A DNA stretch of 64,000 nt from an uncultured Spirochaetaceae bacterium (GTDB taxonomy: Bacteria; Spirochaetota; Spirochaetia; Sphaerochaetales; Sphaerochaetaceae): positions 21,298 through 85,297 of the forward strand of contig CALXLA010000043.1 in assembly GCA_944389075.1 (NCBI GenBank), given 5' to 3'. Made by a program: the position numbers and the translations under genes. Positions 52,638 to 61,224 of the stretch are shown one piece after another; the stretch's first letter is position 1, and every line of letters begins with the position of its first letter. The notes under the pieces were generated by a model that searched no databases, had not been told where the DNA came from, and saw only the letters and a program-made list of their open reading frames with translations.

Positions 52638-53756
52638 ATGGATAACAAAGCATGGGCTGAGAGTGTTCTCAGCAAAGTGGAAAAGAAGATGAAGGCTGTC
52701 GTCGAGCGCAATGCTCATAAGGTTCCGTATATTACAGATAACGGAGTCTACGACAACAGAGATGGAGACCAGATCAGCTGGTGGACCAATGGTTTCTGGG
52801 GAGGCGTTCTCTGGGAGATGGCTGCGCTTACAGGCGACAGCTGGTATGAGGATCTTGCCTATGAGATGGAGAACAAGCTCGACCGCAATCTCATGTGCGC
52901 AGAGCAGCTTGACCATGACAATGGCTTCAAATGGCTTCTGACATCTGTGTACCACTACAAGAAGACAGGCAACCAGGAAGCCAGGAACAGGTCCATCCTT
53001 GCTGCTGAGAATATGGCTGGAAGGTACAACCTTGCAGGTCATTTCATCCGTGCATGGAACGACCATGTCCGCGATAAGGAGGATGTCAGAGGCTGGGCAA
53101 TCATCGACTGCATGATGAATCTTCCTCTTCTTTACTGGGCTTCCGATGAAACAGGCGATCCGAGGTTCCGTCATATCGCAAAGAGCCATGCGGACAGGGT
53201 AATCGATGCTTTCATCCGTCCTGATGGTTCTGCTTGCCATATAGTCGAGTTCGATCCTGAGACAGGCGAGAGGGTCAAGTCATATGGTGGGCAGGGCTAT
53301 GGTCATGGTTCTTCATGGACACGCGGCCAGGGCTGGGCAATCTATGGATTTGCTCTCAGCTATATCCATACAGGTGAGAAGAAGTATCTCGAGACTGCAA
53401 AGCGTGTTGCTGATTACTTCATTGCAAGCGTTCCTGAGTCCAATCTCGTTCCTTGTGATTTCCGCCAGCCTGCAGAGCCTGCTCTTGAGGATACAACAGC
53501 GACATCGATTGCTGCATGTGGCTTCATAGAAATCGCGAAGGCTACAGGCGAGGAGAAGTATCTTGATGCCGCGGTCTCTCTTCTCAAGACTCTTGAGGAG
53601 AAGAGATGCAACTGGGATCCTGCTGTGGATAATCTCGTTGAGAAAGGCACAGTCGCTTATCATAACAGCGAGCATGAGAGAGGAATCGTCTATGGCGACT
53701 TCTATTTCATCGAAGCGCTTATGAAGCTGGCAGGGATCGAATATTTCCCATGGTAA
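52638..53756 (+). CDS. Glycoside hydrolase family 88 (unsaturated glucuronyl hydrolase)
   Basis: 372 residues, the usual size. WWTNGFWGGVLWEM near residue 50, the DHDNGF Asp region, and GYGHGSSWTRGQGWAIYGF are classic GH88 signatures; the two key Asp residues are in the DHD and D-x-N contexts. It removes 4,5-unsaturated glucuronic acid left by polysaccharide lyases, so the locus probably works on fragments of glycosaminoglycans or similar uronates made outside the cell. A terminator follows. Confidence 0.92.
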   Translation: MDNKAWAESVLSKVEKKMKAVVERNAHKVPYITDNGVYDNRDGDQISWWTNGFWGGVLWEMAALTGDSWYEDLAYEMENKLDRNLMCAEQLDHDNGFKWLLTSVYHYKKTGNQEARNRSILAAENMAGRYNLAGHFIRAWNDHVRDKEDVRGWAIIDCMMNLPLLYWASDETGDPRFRHIAKSHADRVIDAFIRPDGSACHIVEFDPETGERVKSYGGQGYGHGSSWTRGQGWAIYGFALSYIHTGEKKYLETAKRVADYFIASVPESNLVPCDFRQPAEPALEDTTATSIAACGFIEIAKATGEEKYLDAAVSLLKTLEEKRCNWDPAVDNLVEKGTVAYHNSEHERGIVYGDFYFIEALMKLAGIEYFPW

Positions 53757-53761
53757 CTGAT

Positions 53762-53790
53762 GAGGGGCTCCGGCCCCTCTTCTTATCTTG
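53762..53790 (+). terminator. Rho-independent terminator of the GH operon
   Basis: GAGGGGC (53762-53768), TCCG loop, GCCCCTC (53773-53779), then TTCTTATCTTG. Confidence 0.75.
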
Positions 53791-53831
53791 ATTCAGATTC
53801 CCGTATGAGATGAACACAGCAGGAACTTTAT

Positions 53832-54491
53832 CTACAGCCTGAAGAAATCAATCAGGATATGCGCGATTTTGTCAGAATCCGCTATATATGAGCTGTGGCT
53901 CTCTCCTTTGAGTATCATCAGTTCTGAGTTCGGGATAGATGATGCGATGAGTCTGGTATCCTCTTCCTTTATCATATCGCGTTCTCCTGCTGTGATCAGC
54001 GCGGGGACTGTGATGCGTCCAAGATCTTCTTTTGTTATGTTCGGCTCCGATACCATCATCCTGACTTTCGGATCCGGATACAGTCTGGCAAGCTTGCCAT
54101 ATCCGAAGCGATAGAGGAACTTCAGCGCTTTCGGATTGGTGTTTGCTCCGCTTACAGCTATAGCACCGACAGTTTCCGGATGTGTATAGGCGAGCATCAG
54201 TGCGGCAATTCCGCCGTCGGAAAATCCATATACAAAAGGTCTTTCGAGTCTGTTGAGGATTATGAAGCCGTATATATCATCGGCGATGAGATCATAATGC
54301 AGAGGTGCTTTGTCCGTACTCTCGCCATGACAGCGTGAATCAATACGGTAGACTCTGAAATGCTTCTCGAGAAGAGGAAGCGCTTTCTCGAAAATCGAGA
54401 TATCCTCTCCATTGCCATGGAGCATTATCAGAGGGTGTCCTTCTCCTGAGACTTCATAATGAAGCCTGACTTTACCTGTATCGCAGAACAT
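53832..54491 (-). CDS. Alpha/beta hydrolase
   Basis: 219 residues. HGNGED oxyanion segment, nucleophile elbow GFSDGG (Ser about 90), RIDSRCHGES strand, acid in GERDMIKEED and C-terminal His in GESHSSY. Esterase, lipase or haloperoxidase-like; substrate unknown. TATAAT (54503-54498) ends exactly six bases before ATG, with no Shine-Dalgarno: leaderless type. Confidence 0.85.
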   Translation of the reverse strand: MFCDTGKVRLHYEVSGEGHPLIMLHGNGEDISIFEKALPLLEKHFRVYRIDSRCHGESTDKAPLHYDLIADDIYGFIILNRLERPFVYGFSDGGIAALMLAYTHPETVGAIAVSGANTNPKALKFLYRFGYGKLARLYPDPKVRMMVSEPNITKEDLGRITVPALITAGERDMIKEEDTRLIASSIPNSELMILKGESHSSYIADSDKIAHILIDFFRL

Positions 54492-54600
54492 GCTCTGATT
54501 ATACTTCGCAGAACCGGATTAAGGCCAGCATAAGCGCTTTTTGGACAAGACAGGCAATTGCCATCTTCCATATATATGTCTATCGGAATACAGTCAGGTT

Positions 54601-55173
54601 ATGGACAAAGACAGGCATAAGCTGCTGACGACATTTCTTGCGAATATGCAGATCAGCGCATTCACATTCGGCGGCGGTTTCGTGATCATTCCGCTGATGA
54701 GGAAGAAATTCGCATCGGATCTGGGATGGATAGATGAGGATGAGATGCTGGACCTTGCGGCGATTGCACAGTCATCTCCGGGACCTATAGCGGTAAATAC
54801 GGCAATCCTCATCGGGTATAAGGTAGGGAAGATACCGGGGGCTCTTGTCAGCATACTGGGGACAGTGATTCCTCCTTTTCTGATCATCTCGCTTATCTCA
54901 GGATTCTATTCGATCATAAGATCCAACCCATATGTCGGCTATGTAATGGCTGGAACTGCCGCAGGGGTCGCCGCAGTTGTTGCGGATGTTGTCGTATCAA
55001 TGACGATTGATCTGGTGAAGCAGAAGCGAATCCAGCCTATCATCATGCTTGCTGCTGCATTCATCCTTATTGCGGTTCTCGATGTGAGCATAGTGGCTGT
55101 CATCATCCTCTCTGCTCTGGTAGGGTATGCAAGTTCTGTATGGAACAGGAGGCATCAGCATGATTTATCTTGA
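54601..55173 (+). CDS. Chromate transporter, first half
   Basis: 190 residues from ATG 54601. ChrA-family signatures FTFGGGFVIIPLM and SSPGPIAVNTAILIGYK, with four to five membrane segments. In the split type two small homologous subunits form the ChrA-like exporter or anion transporter. TACAGT ends 6 bases before the ATG (leaderless type, although CAGG nearby could serve as a weak Shine-Dalgarno). Overlaps its partner by 14 bases. Confidence 0.88.
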   Translation: MDKDRHKLLTTFLANMQISAFTFGGGFVIIPLMRKKFASDLGWIDEDEMLDLAAIAQSSPGPIAVNTAILIGYKVGKIPGALVSILGTVIPPFLIISLISGFYSIIRSNPYVGYVMAGTAAGVAAVVADVVVSMTIDLVKQKRIQPIIMLAAAFILIAVLDVSIVAVIILSALVGYASSVWNRRHQHDLS

Positions 55174-55717
55174 GCTTCTGTGGAGCTTCATGCAGGTCGG
55201 GCTTTTCAGCATCGGCGGAGGCTATGCCGCAATCCCTCTGATCCAGCATCAGGCAATTGAGGTCCATTCCTGGCTTACGATGCAGGAGTTTGCTGATATC
55301 ATGACGATCTCTGAGATGACTCCGGGCCCTATAACGATAAACAGTGCGACATTTGTAGGTATCAGGGTGGCAGGGATTCCGGGGGCTATAGTAGCGACTC
55401 TCGGCTGCATAATACCATCAGCCATAATCGTCCTTCTCCTTGCCTATGTCTATTATCATTGGCGGGGACTCGATACAGTCCAGAGCATATTCAGAAGCCT
55501 GAGGCCATGTGTTATTGCCATGATAGCATCTGCAGAGATCCCTCTTATCTCTCTTGCCTTGTACGGAGGCGAGGATTTCGCAGGAACTCTCCGCATCCCG
55601 TCACTCATCATATTCACAGCAGCTTTTCTTGCACTCAGGTTATTCCGAATAGGTCCTATTGCCACTATGGTGATTTCCGGTACGTTCGGGCTCATTGCTG
55701 GCGTATGTATATTATGA
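55160..55717 (+). CDS. Chromate transporter, second half
   Basis: 185 residues from ATG 55160, preceded by AGGAGG inside the first gene; an upstream in-frame ATG at 55127 is less likely. FSIGGGYAAIPLI and MTPGPITINSATFVGIR repeat the motifs of its partner, so the two halves arose from one duplication. Membrane transporter; the physiological substrate may not be chromate. An AT-rich hairpin follows at 55739. Confidence 0.88.
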   Translation: MIYLELLWSFMQVGLFSIGGGYAAIPLIQHQAIEVHSWLTMQEFADIMTISEMTPGPITINSATFVGIRVAGIPGAIVATLGCIIPSAIIVLLLAYVYYHWRGLDTVQSIFRSLRPCVIAMIASAEIPLISLALYGGEDFAGTLRIPSLIIFTAAFLALRLFRIGPIATMVISGTFGLIAGVCIL

Positions 55718-55721
55718 CAAA

Positions 55722-55763
55722 ATGATTTTTAACTTCGAAAAAATCATCAGAGAGATGATTTTT
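55722..55763. repeat. Alternating ATGATTTTT repeats forming a terminator hairpin
   Basis: ATGATTTTT (55722-55730), AAAAATCAT (55739-55747) and ATGATTTTT (55755-55763). The second and third pair across a short loop (AAAAATCATC-AGAGA-GATGATTTTT), a bidirectional-looking terminator after the transporter genes. The first copy could pair with the second instead, giving two alternative hairpins. Confidence 0.6.
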
Positions 55764-55798
55764 CTGGACTTAAAAGTCATTTATATTAAAATATAGCT

Positions 55799-57124
55799 AT
55801 GTTCAGGAAAATTGAAGAGACTCTTGCGGGATGGAAGTCATCGTCAGACAGGAAGCCTTTGCTTATCATTGGAGCGCGGCAGACGGGAAAGACCTATGTC
55901 ATGAAATCCTTTGGTTCAAGATTCTTCGATTCGATCATCTTCCTTGATTTTGAAAGGGATCCAATGATGCGGACGATTTTCGAAGGAGATCTTTCACCTG
56001 ATTCGATTATCCCACAGCTTGAGGCAATAACAGGGATCCGCTTTATCAGCGGCAGGACATTGATAATCCTTGATGAGATTCAGGCATGTCCCAGAGCTAT
56101 AACAGCCTTGAAGTATTTTAACGATAGCGCTCTTGATATCCACATCATAGGGGCTGGATGTCTTCTGGGTGTCGCTATACGGCGTGATGATTTCTCATTC
56201 CCTGTAGGTAAGGTGAAGACATTACGATTGGGGCCTCTGGATTTTGAGGAATTCCTGATTGCCTCGGATAAAACCATGCTTCTTGAGAAATGCAGGACAT
56301 CGCTTTTATCTGCGGAAGTTCTCCCTCAAGCTCTTCATGAGGAACTTCTGTCTTTATATAGAACATATCTTATAGTCGGGGGAATGCCCGAGGCCGTCTC
56401 TGCATATCTTGGTAATGGAAGCTATATTGCAGCTCAGGATGTGCAGGCTGGAATACTTTCCGATTACAGATCGGATATCGCGAAATATGCGGATGATTCC
56501 GATAGGATTCTTGCGCAGAGGGCATTTGATACAATACCTATGCAGCTTGCAAAGGAGAATAAGAAGTTCCAGTATAATCTCATACGGAAGGGGGCTACTT
56601 CCGCGGTTTTCGGAAAATCACTGGAATGGCTTTGTTCTGCAGGTCTGGCACTCAGATGCACAAAGATAACAAGTCCTGAAGTTCCGCTTAGAGCTTATGA
56701 GGATATTTCTTCTTTTAAGCTGTATCTGCTTGATCCGGGATTGCTTGTACAGATGTCAGGCTTGCCTAAAGAGGTCATCCTCAACAGGATCGGTGATCGT
56801 TTCATGGGAGGGCTGACCGAGAATTATATAGCGGCAGTTCTTACAGCTGGCAATATTCCGCTTTGTTACTGGGAGTCTTCAGGACAGGCTGAGATAGATT
56901 TCCTTATGCAGGTGGGAACGGATGTGGTTCCAATCGAGGTCAAAGCGAGCGATCACGTCAGATCCCGGAGCTTGTCTGTCTATAGAAACAGCTTCAATCC
57001 GCCATTGAGCATAAGACTGTCTTCGAGGAATTTCGGGCTGGATGATGGCATATTATCTGTGCCTTTATATGCTGCATGGCTGCTGAAGGAAGAATACCTG
57101 CTGCATTTCATCCAGAAAGACTGA
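55799..57124 (+). CDS. AAA ATPase with DUF4143 domain
   Basis: 441 residues. N-terminal AAA_14 ATPase with Walker A GARQTGKT, Walker B LIILDEIQ, and a central sensor-like HIIGAGC. The C-terminal DUF4143 domain has a restriction-nuclease-like look near ESSGQAEIDFLMQVG...VPIEVKASD (the E-I-D and V-K residues of a PD-(D/E)XK-like fold). These genes are widespread, often in several copies, with unknown function. TAAAAT ends six bases before ATG, so predicted leaderless. Confidence 0.88.
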   Translation: MFRKIEETLAGWKSSSDRKPLLIIGARQTGKTYVMKSFGSRFFDSIIFLDFERDPMMRTIFEGDLSPDSIIPQLEAITGIRFISGRTLIILDEIQACPRAITALKYFNDSALDIHIIGAGCLLGVAIRRDDFSFPVGKVKTLRLGPLDFEEFLIASDKTMLLEKCRTSLLSAEVLPQALHEELLSLYRTYLIVGGMPEAVSAYLGNGSYIAAQDVQAGILSDYRSDIAKYADDSDRILAQRAFDTIPMQLAKENKKFQYNLIRKGATSAVFGKSLEWLCSAGLALRCTKITSPEVPLRAYEDISSFKLYLLDPGLLVQMSGLPKEVILNRIGDRFMGGLTENYIAAVLTAGNIPLCYWESSGQAEIDFLMQVGTDVVPIEVKASDHVRSRSLSVYRNSFNPPLSIRLSSRNFGLDDGILSVPLYAAWLLKEEYLLHFIQKD

Positions 57125-57235
57125 TCGGATATCCGGATTCTGCATAAACGCCTATGCTTTGCCTTATAGAGCACCTATATGTTTTATGCATACATCCCGC
57201 TTTACAGAATAAAAGCATCTTTATAGTGCTTCGGA

Positions 57236-57619
57236 TCAGAACTGCCCGAACAATTCCACGGCAAGATTGATGCGGAAAATGATGTCGAATGAGTAGCAGA
57301 AAGGGAAGAGCAGCATTCCGAGGATCCATGCTTCTTCTACAGATTTGAGCACAGTTTCCCTCATGATGAACAGACTGAGTATCAAGGTCATGAGCTGTAT
57401 TAAGGTGCCAATCAGCAAGAAGGGGACGTTATCCAGAATGCCGGCTTTTGCATAACCGATGAATCTCTGCTTGGTAGGGCTGTAGTAGGAATAAATGCCG
57501 CATCTTCTTCTGGAAATGACATTGATGATTTTCGGCGTGATGAATATCAGCAGCCTTATAAAGCATATTGCTATGATCAGGGAGATTACGAGTATCAGAA
57601 CTGCTGCTATGATATCCAT
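57236..57619 (-). CDS. Small membrane protein
   Basis: 127 residues with about three hydrophobic segments (2-30, 60-88, 95-115) separated by a basic loop (ISRRRCGIYSYYSPTKQR). No recognised family. AT-rich and Ile/Phe/Leu rich compared with neighbours; sits at the edge of the gene-poor stretch. No Shine-Dalgarno seen. Confidence 0.55.
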   Translation of the reverse strand: MDIIAAVLILVISLIIAICFIRLLIFITPKIINVISRRRCGIYSYYSPTKQRFIGYAKAGILDNVPFLLIGTLIQLMTLILSLFIMRETVLKSVEEAWILGMLLFPFCYSFDIIFRINLAVELFGQF

Positions 57620-57667
57620 GATAGCAAATCAGGGAATGAAAAGCAGGCTCGACAGGAAGAATGCGAT

Positions 57668-57882
57668 TCATGAGTAAATCAGGAATAAATAATAGTTGAT
57701 AAGCTTATAGGATATGAATGTACTTGCTATCCCCTGCCCGAAAAAGTCCACGACACCATATCCTAAGCTTCTGAAGAATCCCCTCTTATACCTCTTGATG
57801 TGTTATTTTACCAAGGCAGAGTATCAGAAACTGAGACTGAAATATTGGAAATAGAATTATTCTTGATAGTCTTTGCATCCAT
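57668..57882 (-). pseudogene. Possible remnant of a small membrane protein
   Basis: A 24-codon frame starts at ATG 57882 (MDAKTIKNNS...) and stops at 57808. In another frame 57802-57668 gives 44 open codons without start: basic HIKRYKRG, then a hydrophobic GYGVVDFFGQGIASTF and LINYYLFLIYS. Together they resemble one protein of about 70 residues broken by a frameshift and stop. This is weak evidence; chance open frames are possible. Confidence 0.25.
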
Positions 57883-58254
57883 ACTGAAATAGTGTGAAAA
57901 TCTTCTCTTCAGCAAATTGCCAGCAAATTAAATGCTTATGCCCCAATAAGGGATATACCTGATGAATTTGTTTGAACTTGATTCATCCAGAGGCTTGATT
58001 ACCTGTACCTTTACTTACAGCTTCCTTGATAAGCCTTGATATGCTGGCGGAGTAAGTGTTGGTAAGACCGAATCATTCCCTGTGAGACTTAATGGGAAAA
58101 GAGGTTCTTATATATTATATTTCAGAATGTAATGCAGGCTGTTTTTCCATTCTAGAGACGCTGAAAATGATGATGATTTAGGAGTCTAGTTCCACGTTTA
58201 GTTCCACGCGGAAGAAGGAAAAAAATAACTCTTTGAATTACAAGGAGTTACTAA

Positions 58255-58274
58255 TGGAGCTGATCGGGATCGAA
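58255..58274 (-). other. tRNA 3'-end fragment, probable attachment site
   Basis: These 20 bases read on the minus strand as a T-loop/acceptor tail of a tRNA: TTCGATCCC, then GATC, then AGCTCCA with the discriminator A, like a bacterial tRNA-Ala end. No tRNA body adjoins. Tyrosine-recombinase elements insert at tRNA 3' ends and leave such a copy at the far end. Orientation puts the intact tRNA at higher coordinates, beyond the window, with the element between. Confidence 0.6.
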
Positions 58275-58432
58275 GGGAGTAAGCAATTTTGCTGAATCTT
58301 GTGAGATATTACTAATTCATTGTAAAACAGTTACTTGGCATTAACTGATGATTGCTATGCATAACGCCAGATATCAAGCATTGTCAGTCTTTTATGACGG
58401 AATTAATGACGCCAAACACGGGTTCTGGCTTG

Positions 58433-61078
58433 TTATTTTTGATTCTTCCAAAGCTTGTATATCTCTTTTCTTCTTTCAAACGCATCATGACCACCTTCCA
58501 TTACCGTGATAATTTGATCTCGTATTGTAGCATCATCAAGGCTACCTGATTTAATATTGATATGCGTAATGCCTGCTTCTTCTATCGCAGAACAACAATG
58601 AACCATCTCCGAATCGCCTAATACGGGAATGTTTGCATTATGGGTTGCAAAAATGAATTGAATATTTGGCTTTACATTCATTACAGTTTTTATCACATCC
58701 TGATAAATTGTTTGGTTATCTAAATCATCTTCTGGTTGATCTATGATGATTAAATCATTGTCTTGTTGGCTTAGAATAAAGAGAATCATCGCAGATGCTC
58801 GTTGCCCTAATGACAATGATGTAATATCTCTTCCGTTATAGGTGATGCAATATTTATTGGGAACTTGGTAACAAAGTAAATCATCAATGTGTTCCTCGAA
58901 AGCTTTCTGGAAAGCTAATTTTGTACTATCTCCAGAAATAGAATTACAGCACTCGTTGAAGTTGCGGTACATTTCGATGAAATCAACATATTTCTCAATA
59001 AGTCGCGAGACTGTACTTGAATTAATTCTGCTTCCCTTGAACACATTTTGCATGTAAGCAAAATATTGTTTTTTATCCATGCAGTATTCGGAAGTGATAT
59101 TTACTGCATTTTGACTTTCATTAATTCTATTTAGTTCGGTTTGAATGGTTCTAAATTCTTCTCTCCATAATTCTCCTAGCTCAGATAAGGTAGTATTCAA
59201 GCTACTTAGGTATGTTTCTTTAGTTTTTGATTTGTTTTCAAGAAGCTTAAGTTGTTCCTTATCCTGTAGTATTTTCTCCTGCAATGCTGGATATTCTTCG
59301 AGATTGATATTCGACATAAAACCTGAAGCTCTAATCTGGGCTTCAAGTTCTCGTTTTATTTGATCAGTTTCTTCGAAGGTCTTATCTTTTTCTCGAGAAA
59401 AATCTGCAATGACTGAATCAATATTAGCTAATAAGTTTGAAACCTTACTGAGAGAGTCAGATAGTGAGGATAGAATTTGCTCTGCTGTAGATGCAAATTG
59501 GTCTATTTTATGCTGAAAATTCTTGTTCCTATCACTTAAAGAACATTTAATATCTAAGGTTTGAATAGAAGTGATAGCTTCGGTAATAATATTTTTGTAG
59601 TCAGAGTATGTTTCCCTAACGTTTTTAAGAGTCCTTTCGTCTGTGTTGAAATCGGTTTGTGTCGATAGTCTCTCTTTCACGTTAAATTGATCAAATTGAC
59701 TAAGCTTTAAGGTGTTTTCAGCAATAGAGGCTTGAATAGTACCTTTCTGGTCTTCAAGAGAACCAAGTCTATTGATTTTTAACAACAAATCAGTAACAGC
59801 AAGTTTCTTTTCATTGATTTTCTTTCTAATATCAGACAGTTTGTCACCAACAAGTCTGTCTACCAAGTTTGAATAAAAATCTTCATTTCTGGCAGTTAGC
59901 TCTTTTTGTCCGAAGAAAAGCGGACGGTGAATTACGGAAGTGCTTCTCAAGTTTGGAACGATTTCGCCATCTAATAATACTTCAGGGGATCGATTAAAAG
60001 TCCTGCTGATTTTATATTCGTTCCCTATTTCATTGGAAACAAGGATTTCAACTCTACCTCCACTTCCAATAGCATGTTTTCTAAGCCCTTCTTTATACAC
60101 ACAGTCTTCTATTTTCTCTGGCAATGGCAAGTCGAACGCATATCTAATCATTTCAAGAATTGCAGATTTGCCACTACCCCTAATCCCAATCAGATTATTA
60201 AGCTCGGGAGAGAATGATAGTTGTGTTCCAGAAAGAAAACCTCCATCAAAGGAAATAGACTTAATATACGAGTGCTTTGTTGCAGGCGGCGCGTCTAATA
60301 GAATGCGTGTTTCATGCTCTGCAATTGCAAGTTTTACAGCGTCAAAACTAGGCGCTCCAATTTTGAGCCAGCATGAATTCTTGCTTTGTCCAACACTTTC
60401 CATCATCTTAGGATCGGAACCTTCGACTCTAGCTGGTGGAGCAAGTTCGAATTGTGGAAACAATTCAAATGTGGCATCACTTAATTTCTGGAAGGCTATA
60501 ATTCTGGACTCGCCAGTCCCTGTTGTAGCAATAGTTTTTATTGTTTGCATGGCCGCTCCAGGTTTCATAGAATCAAAAATTCCATGGCTTGAATTGGCAT
60601 GGGCAAAAACTAAAAAATAGTCCTTATGGTAGTCATCAAGCATGTCGACCATTTGCTCTAATGAAAACTTAGATCGTGTGTCATTATAAACTTGTGTACG
60701 CGAGACTCCAGGAAATAGGCTGTCAATGAATTTGCTAATATAATCCTCTTCAGAAATCCAGTCATCAGAAAAAACAACAAGGATATGTATTCCCTCACTT
60801 CCTCCAGAAATATATAGCTCTGTGCCTGGTAGAAGATATATTTCTTCCTTTTTTCCTTGCTTTCGTAAACAATCAAACTCTCCCTTATTAAATTTATTGT
60901 GATTTGTAATGACACCTAACCCAATCCCTGCATTTTTTAAGGCAGCAATATACTCTTTGGGGAAAACGTTCTCGTCAGGGTATTCTGTGTTATTAATGTA
61001 CTCAAATTCTTTATCTTTTATGGTGTGAAGATGAAAGTCCGATTTAACCCAAGTAGAGCCATATTGAAACCTATTCAT
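58433..61078 (-). CDS. PHP-domain / SMC-like ATPase (TrlF-like), defence candidate
   Basis: 881 residues. N-terminal PHP phosphoesterase: DFHLH (14-18), TNHN (58-61), GTELYI (85-90), FAHANS (158-163), EGSDP (219-223), the metal ligands expected for a nuclease-like site. Then an ABC/SMC-type ATPase: Walker A GIRGSGKS (298-305), a long coiled-coil region (about 400-690), signature SLGQRAS (756-762), Walker B LIIIDQPEDD (776-785) and H-loop THNAN (812-816). NCBI uses the name TrlF-like for such proteins. Codon use is much more AT-rich than the core genes, consistent with transfer. TATTCT ends six bases before ATG. Probably a nucleic-acid-processing defence protein; target unknown. Confidence 0.8.
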   Translation of the reverse strand: MNRFQYGSTWVKSDFHLHTIKDKEFEYINNTEYPDENVFPKEYIAALKNAGIGLGVITNHNKFNKGEFDCLRKQGKKEEIYLLPGTELYISGGSEGIHILVVFSDDWISEEDYISKFIDSLFPGVSRTQVYNDTRSKFSLEQMVDMLDDYHKDYFLVFAHANSSHGIFDSMKPGAAMQTIKTIATTGTGESRIIAFQKLSDATFELFPQFELAPPARVEGSDPKMMESVGQSKNSCWLKIGAPSFDAVKLAIAEHETRILLDAPPATKHSYIKSISFDGGFLSGTQLSFSPELNNLIGIRGSGKSAILEMIRYAFDLPLPEKIEDCVYKEGLRKHAIGSGGRVEILVSNEIGNEYKISRTFNRSPEVLLDGEIVPNLRSTSVIHRPLFFGQKELTARNEDFYSNLVDRLVGDKLSDIRKKINEKKLAVTDLLLKINRLGSLEDQKGTIQASIAENTLKLSQFDQFNVKERLSTQTDFNTDERTLKNVRETYSDYKNIITEAITSIQTLDIKCSLSDRNKNFQHKIDQFASTAEQILSSLSDSLSKVSNLLANIDSVIADFSREKDKTFEETDQIKRELEAQIRASGFMSNINLEEYPALQEKILQDKEQLKLLENKSKTKETYLSSLNTTLSELGELWREEFRTIQTELNRINESQNAVNITSEYCMDKKQYFAYMQNVFKGSRINSSTVSRLIEKYVDFIEMYRNFNECCNSISGDSTKLAFQKAFEEHIDDLLCYQVPNKYCITYNGRDITSLSLGQRASAMILFILSQQDNDLIIIDQPEDDLDNQTIYQDVIKTVMNVKPNIQFIFATHNANIPVLGDSEMVHCCSAIEEAGITHINIKSGSLDDATIRDQIITVMEGGHDAFERRKEIYKLWKNQK

Positions 61079-61224
61079 GGAAATAGAATACTTTATTTGA
61101 GTTAAGTGTTGCTACTTGTATTGCATAGAAATTGTAAGATTGTAAGATTAATGAATTTATAAATCAGGAATCATTATATTGAACTTTATAGTACCACATC
61201 CATGTCGCACACATTGATGATGAA

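Larger units (their letters stand above)
57620..58432. other. 813-base gene-poor stretch next to the island border
   Basis: No convincing complete gene. It is AT-rich. It contains two small minus-strand reading frames that look like remains of one short membrane protein (57668-57882), a TAGTTCCACG direct repeat around 58188-58209 (two copies 12 bases apart), a TAACTC/GAGTTA dyad just before the tRNA fragment, and the tRNA 3'-end fragment at 58255-58274. Confidence 0.5.

Noticed and set aside
58050..58090. Integrase remnant in the gene-poor stretch
   Set aside because: Short open pieces on the minus strand (for example reading SQGMIRSYQHLLRQHIKAY) carry no recombinase motif; too short to assign.
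58188..58209. CRISPR-like direct repeat (TAGTTCCACG twice)
   Set aside because: Only two short copies 12 bases apart, no spacers and no cas genes.
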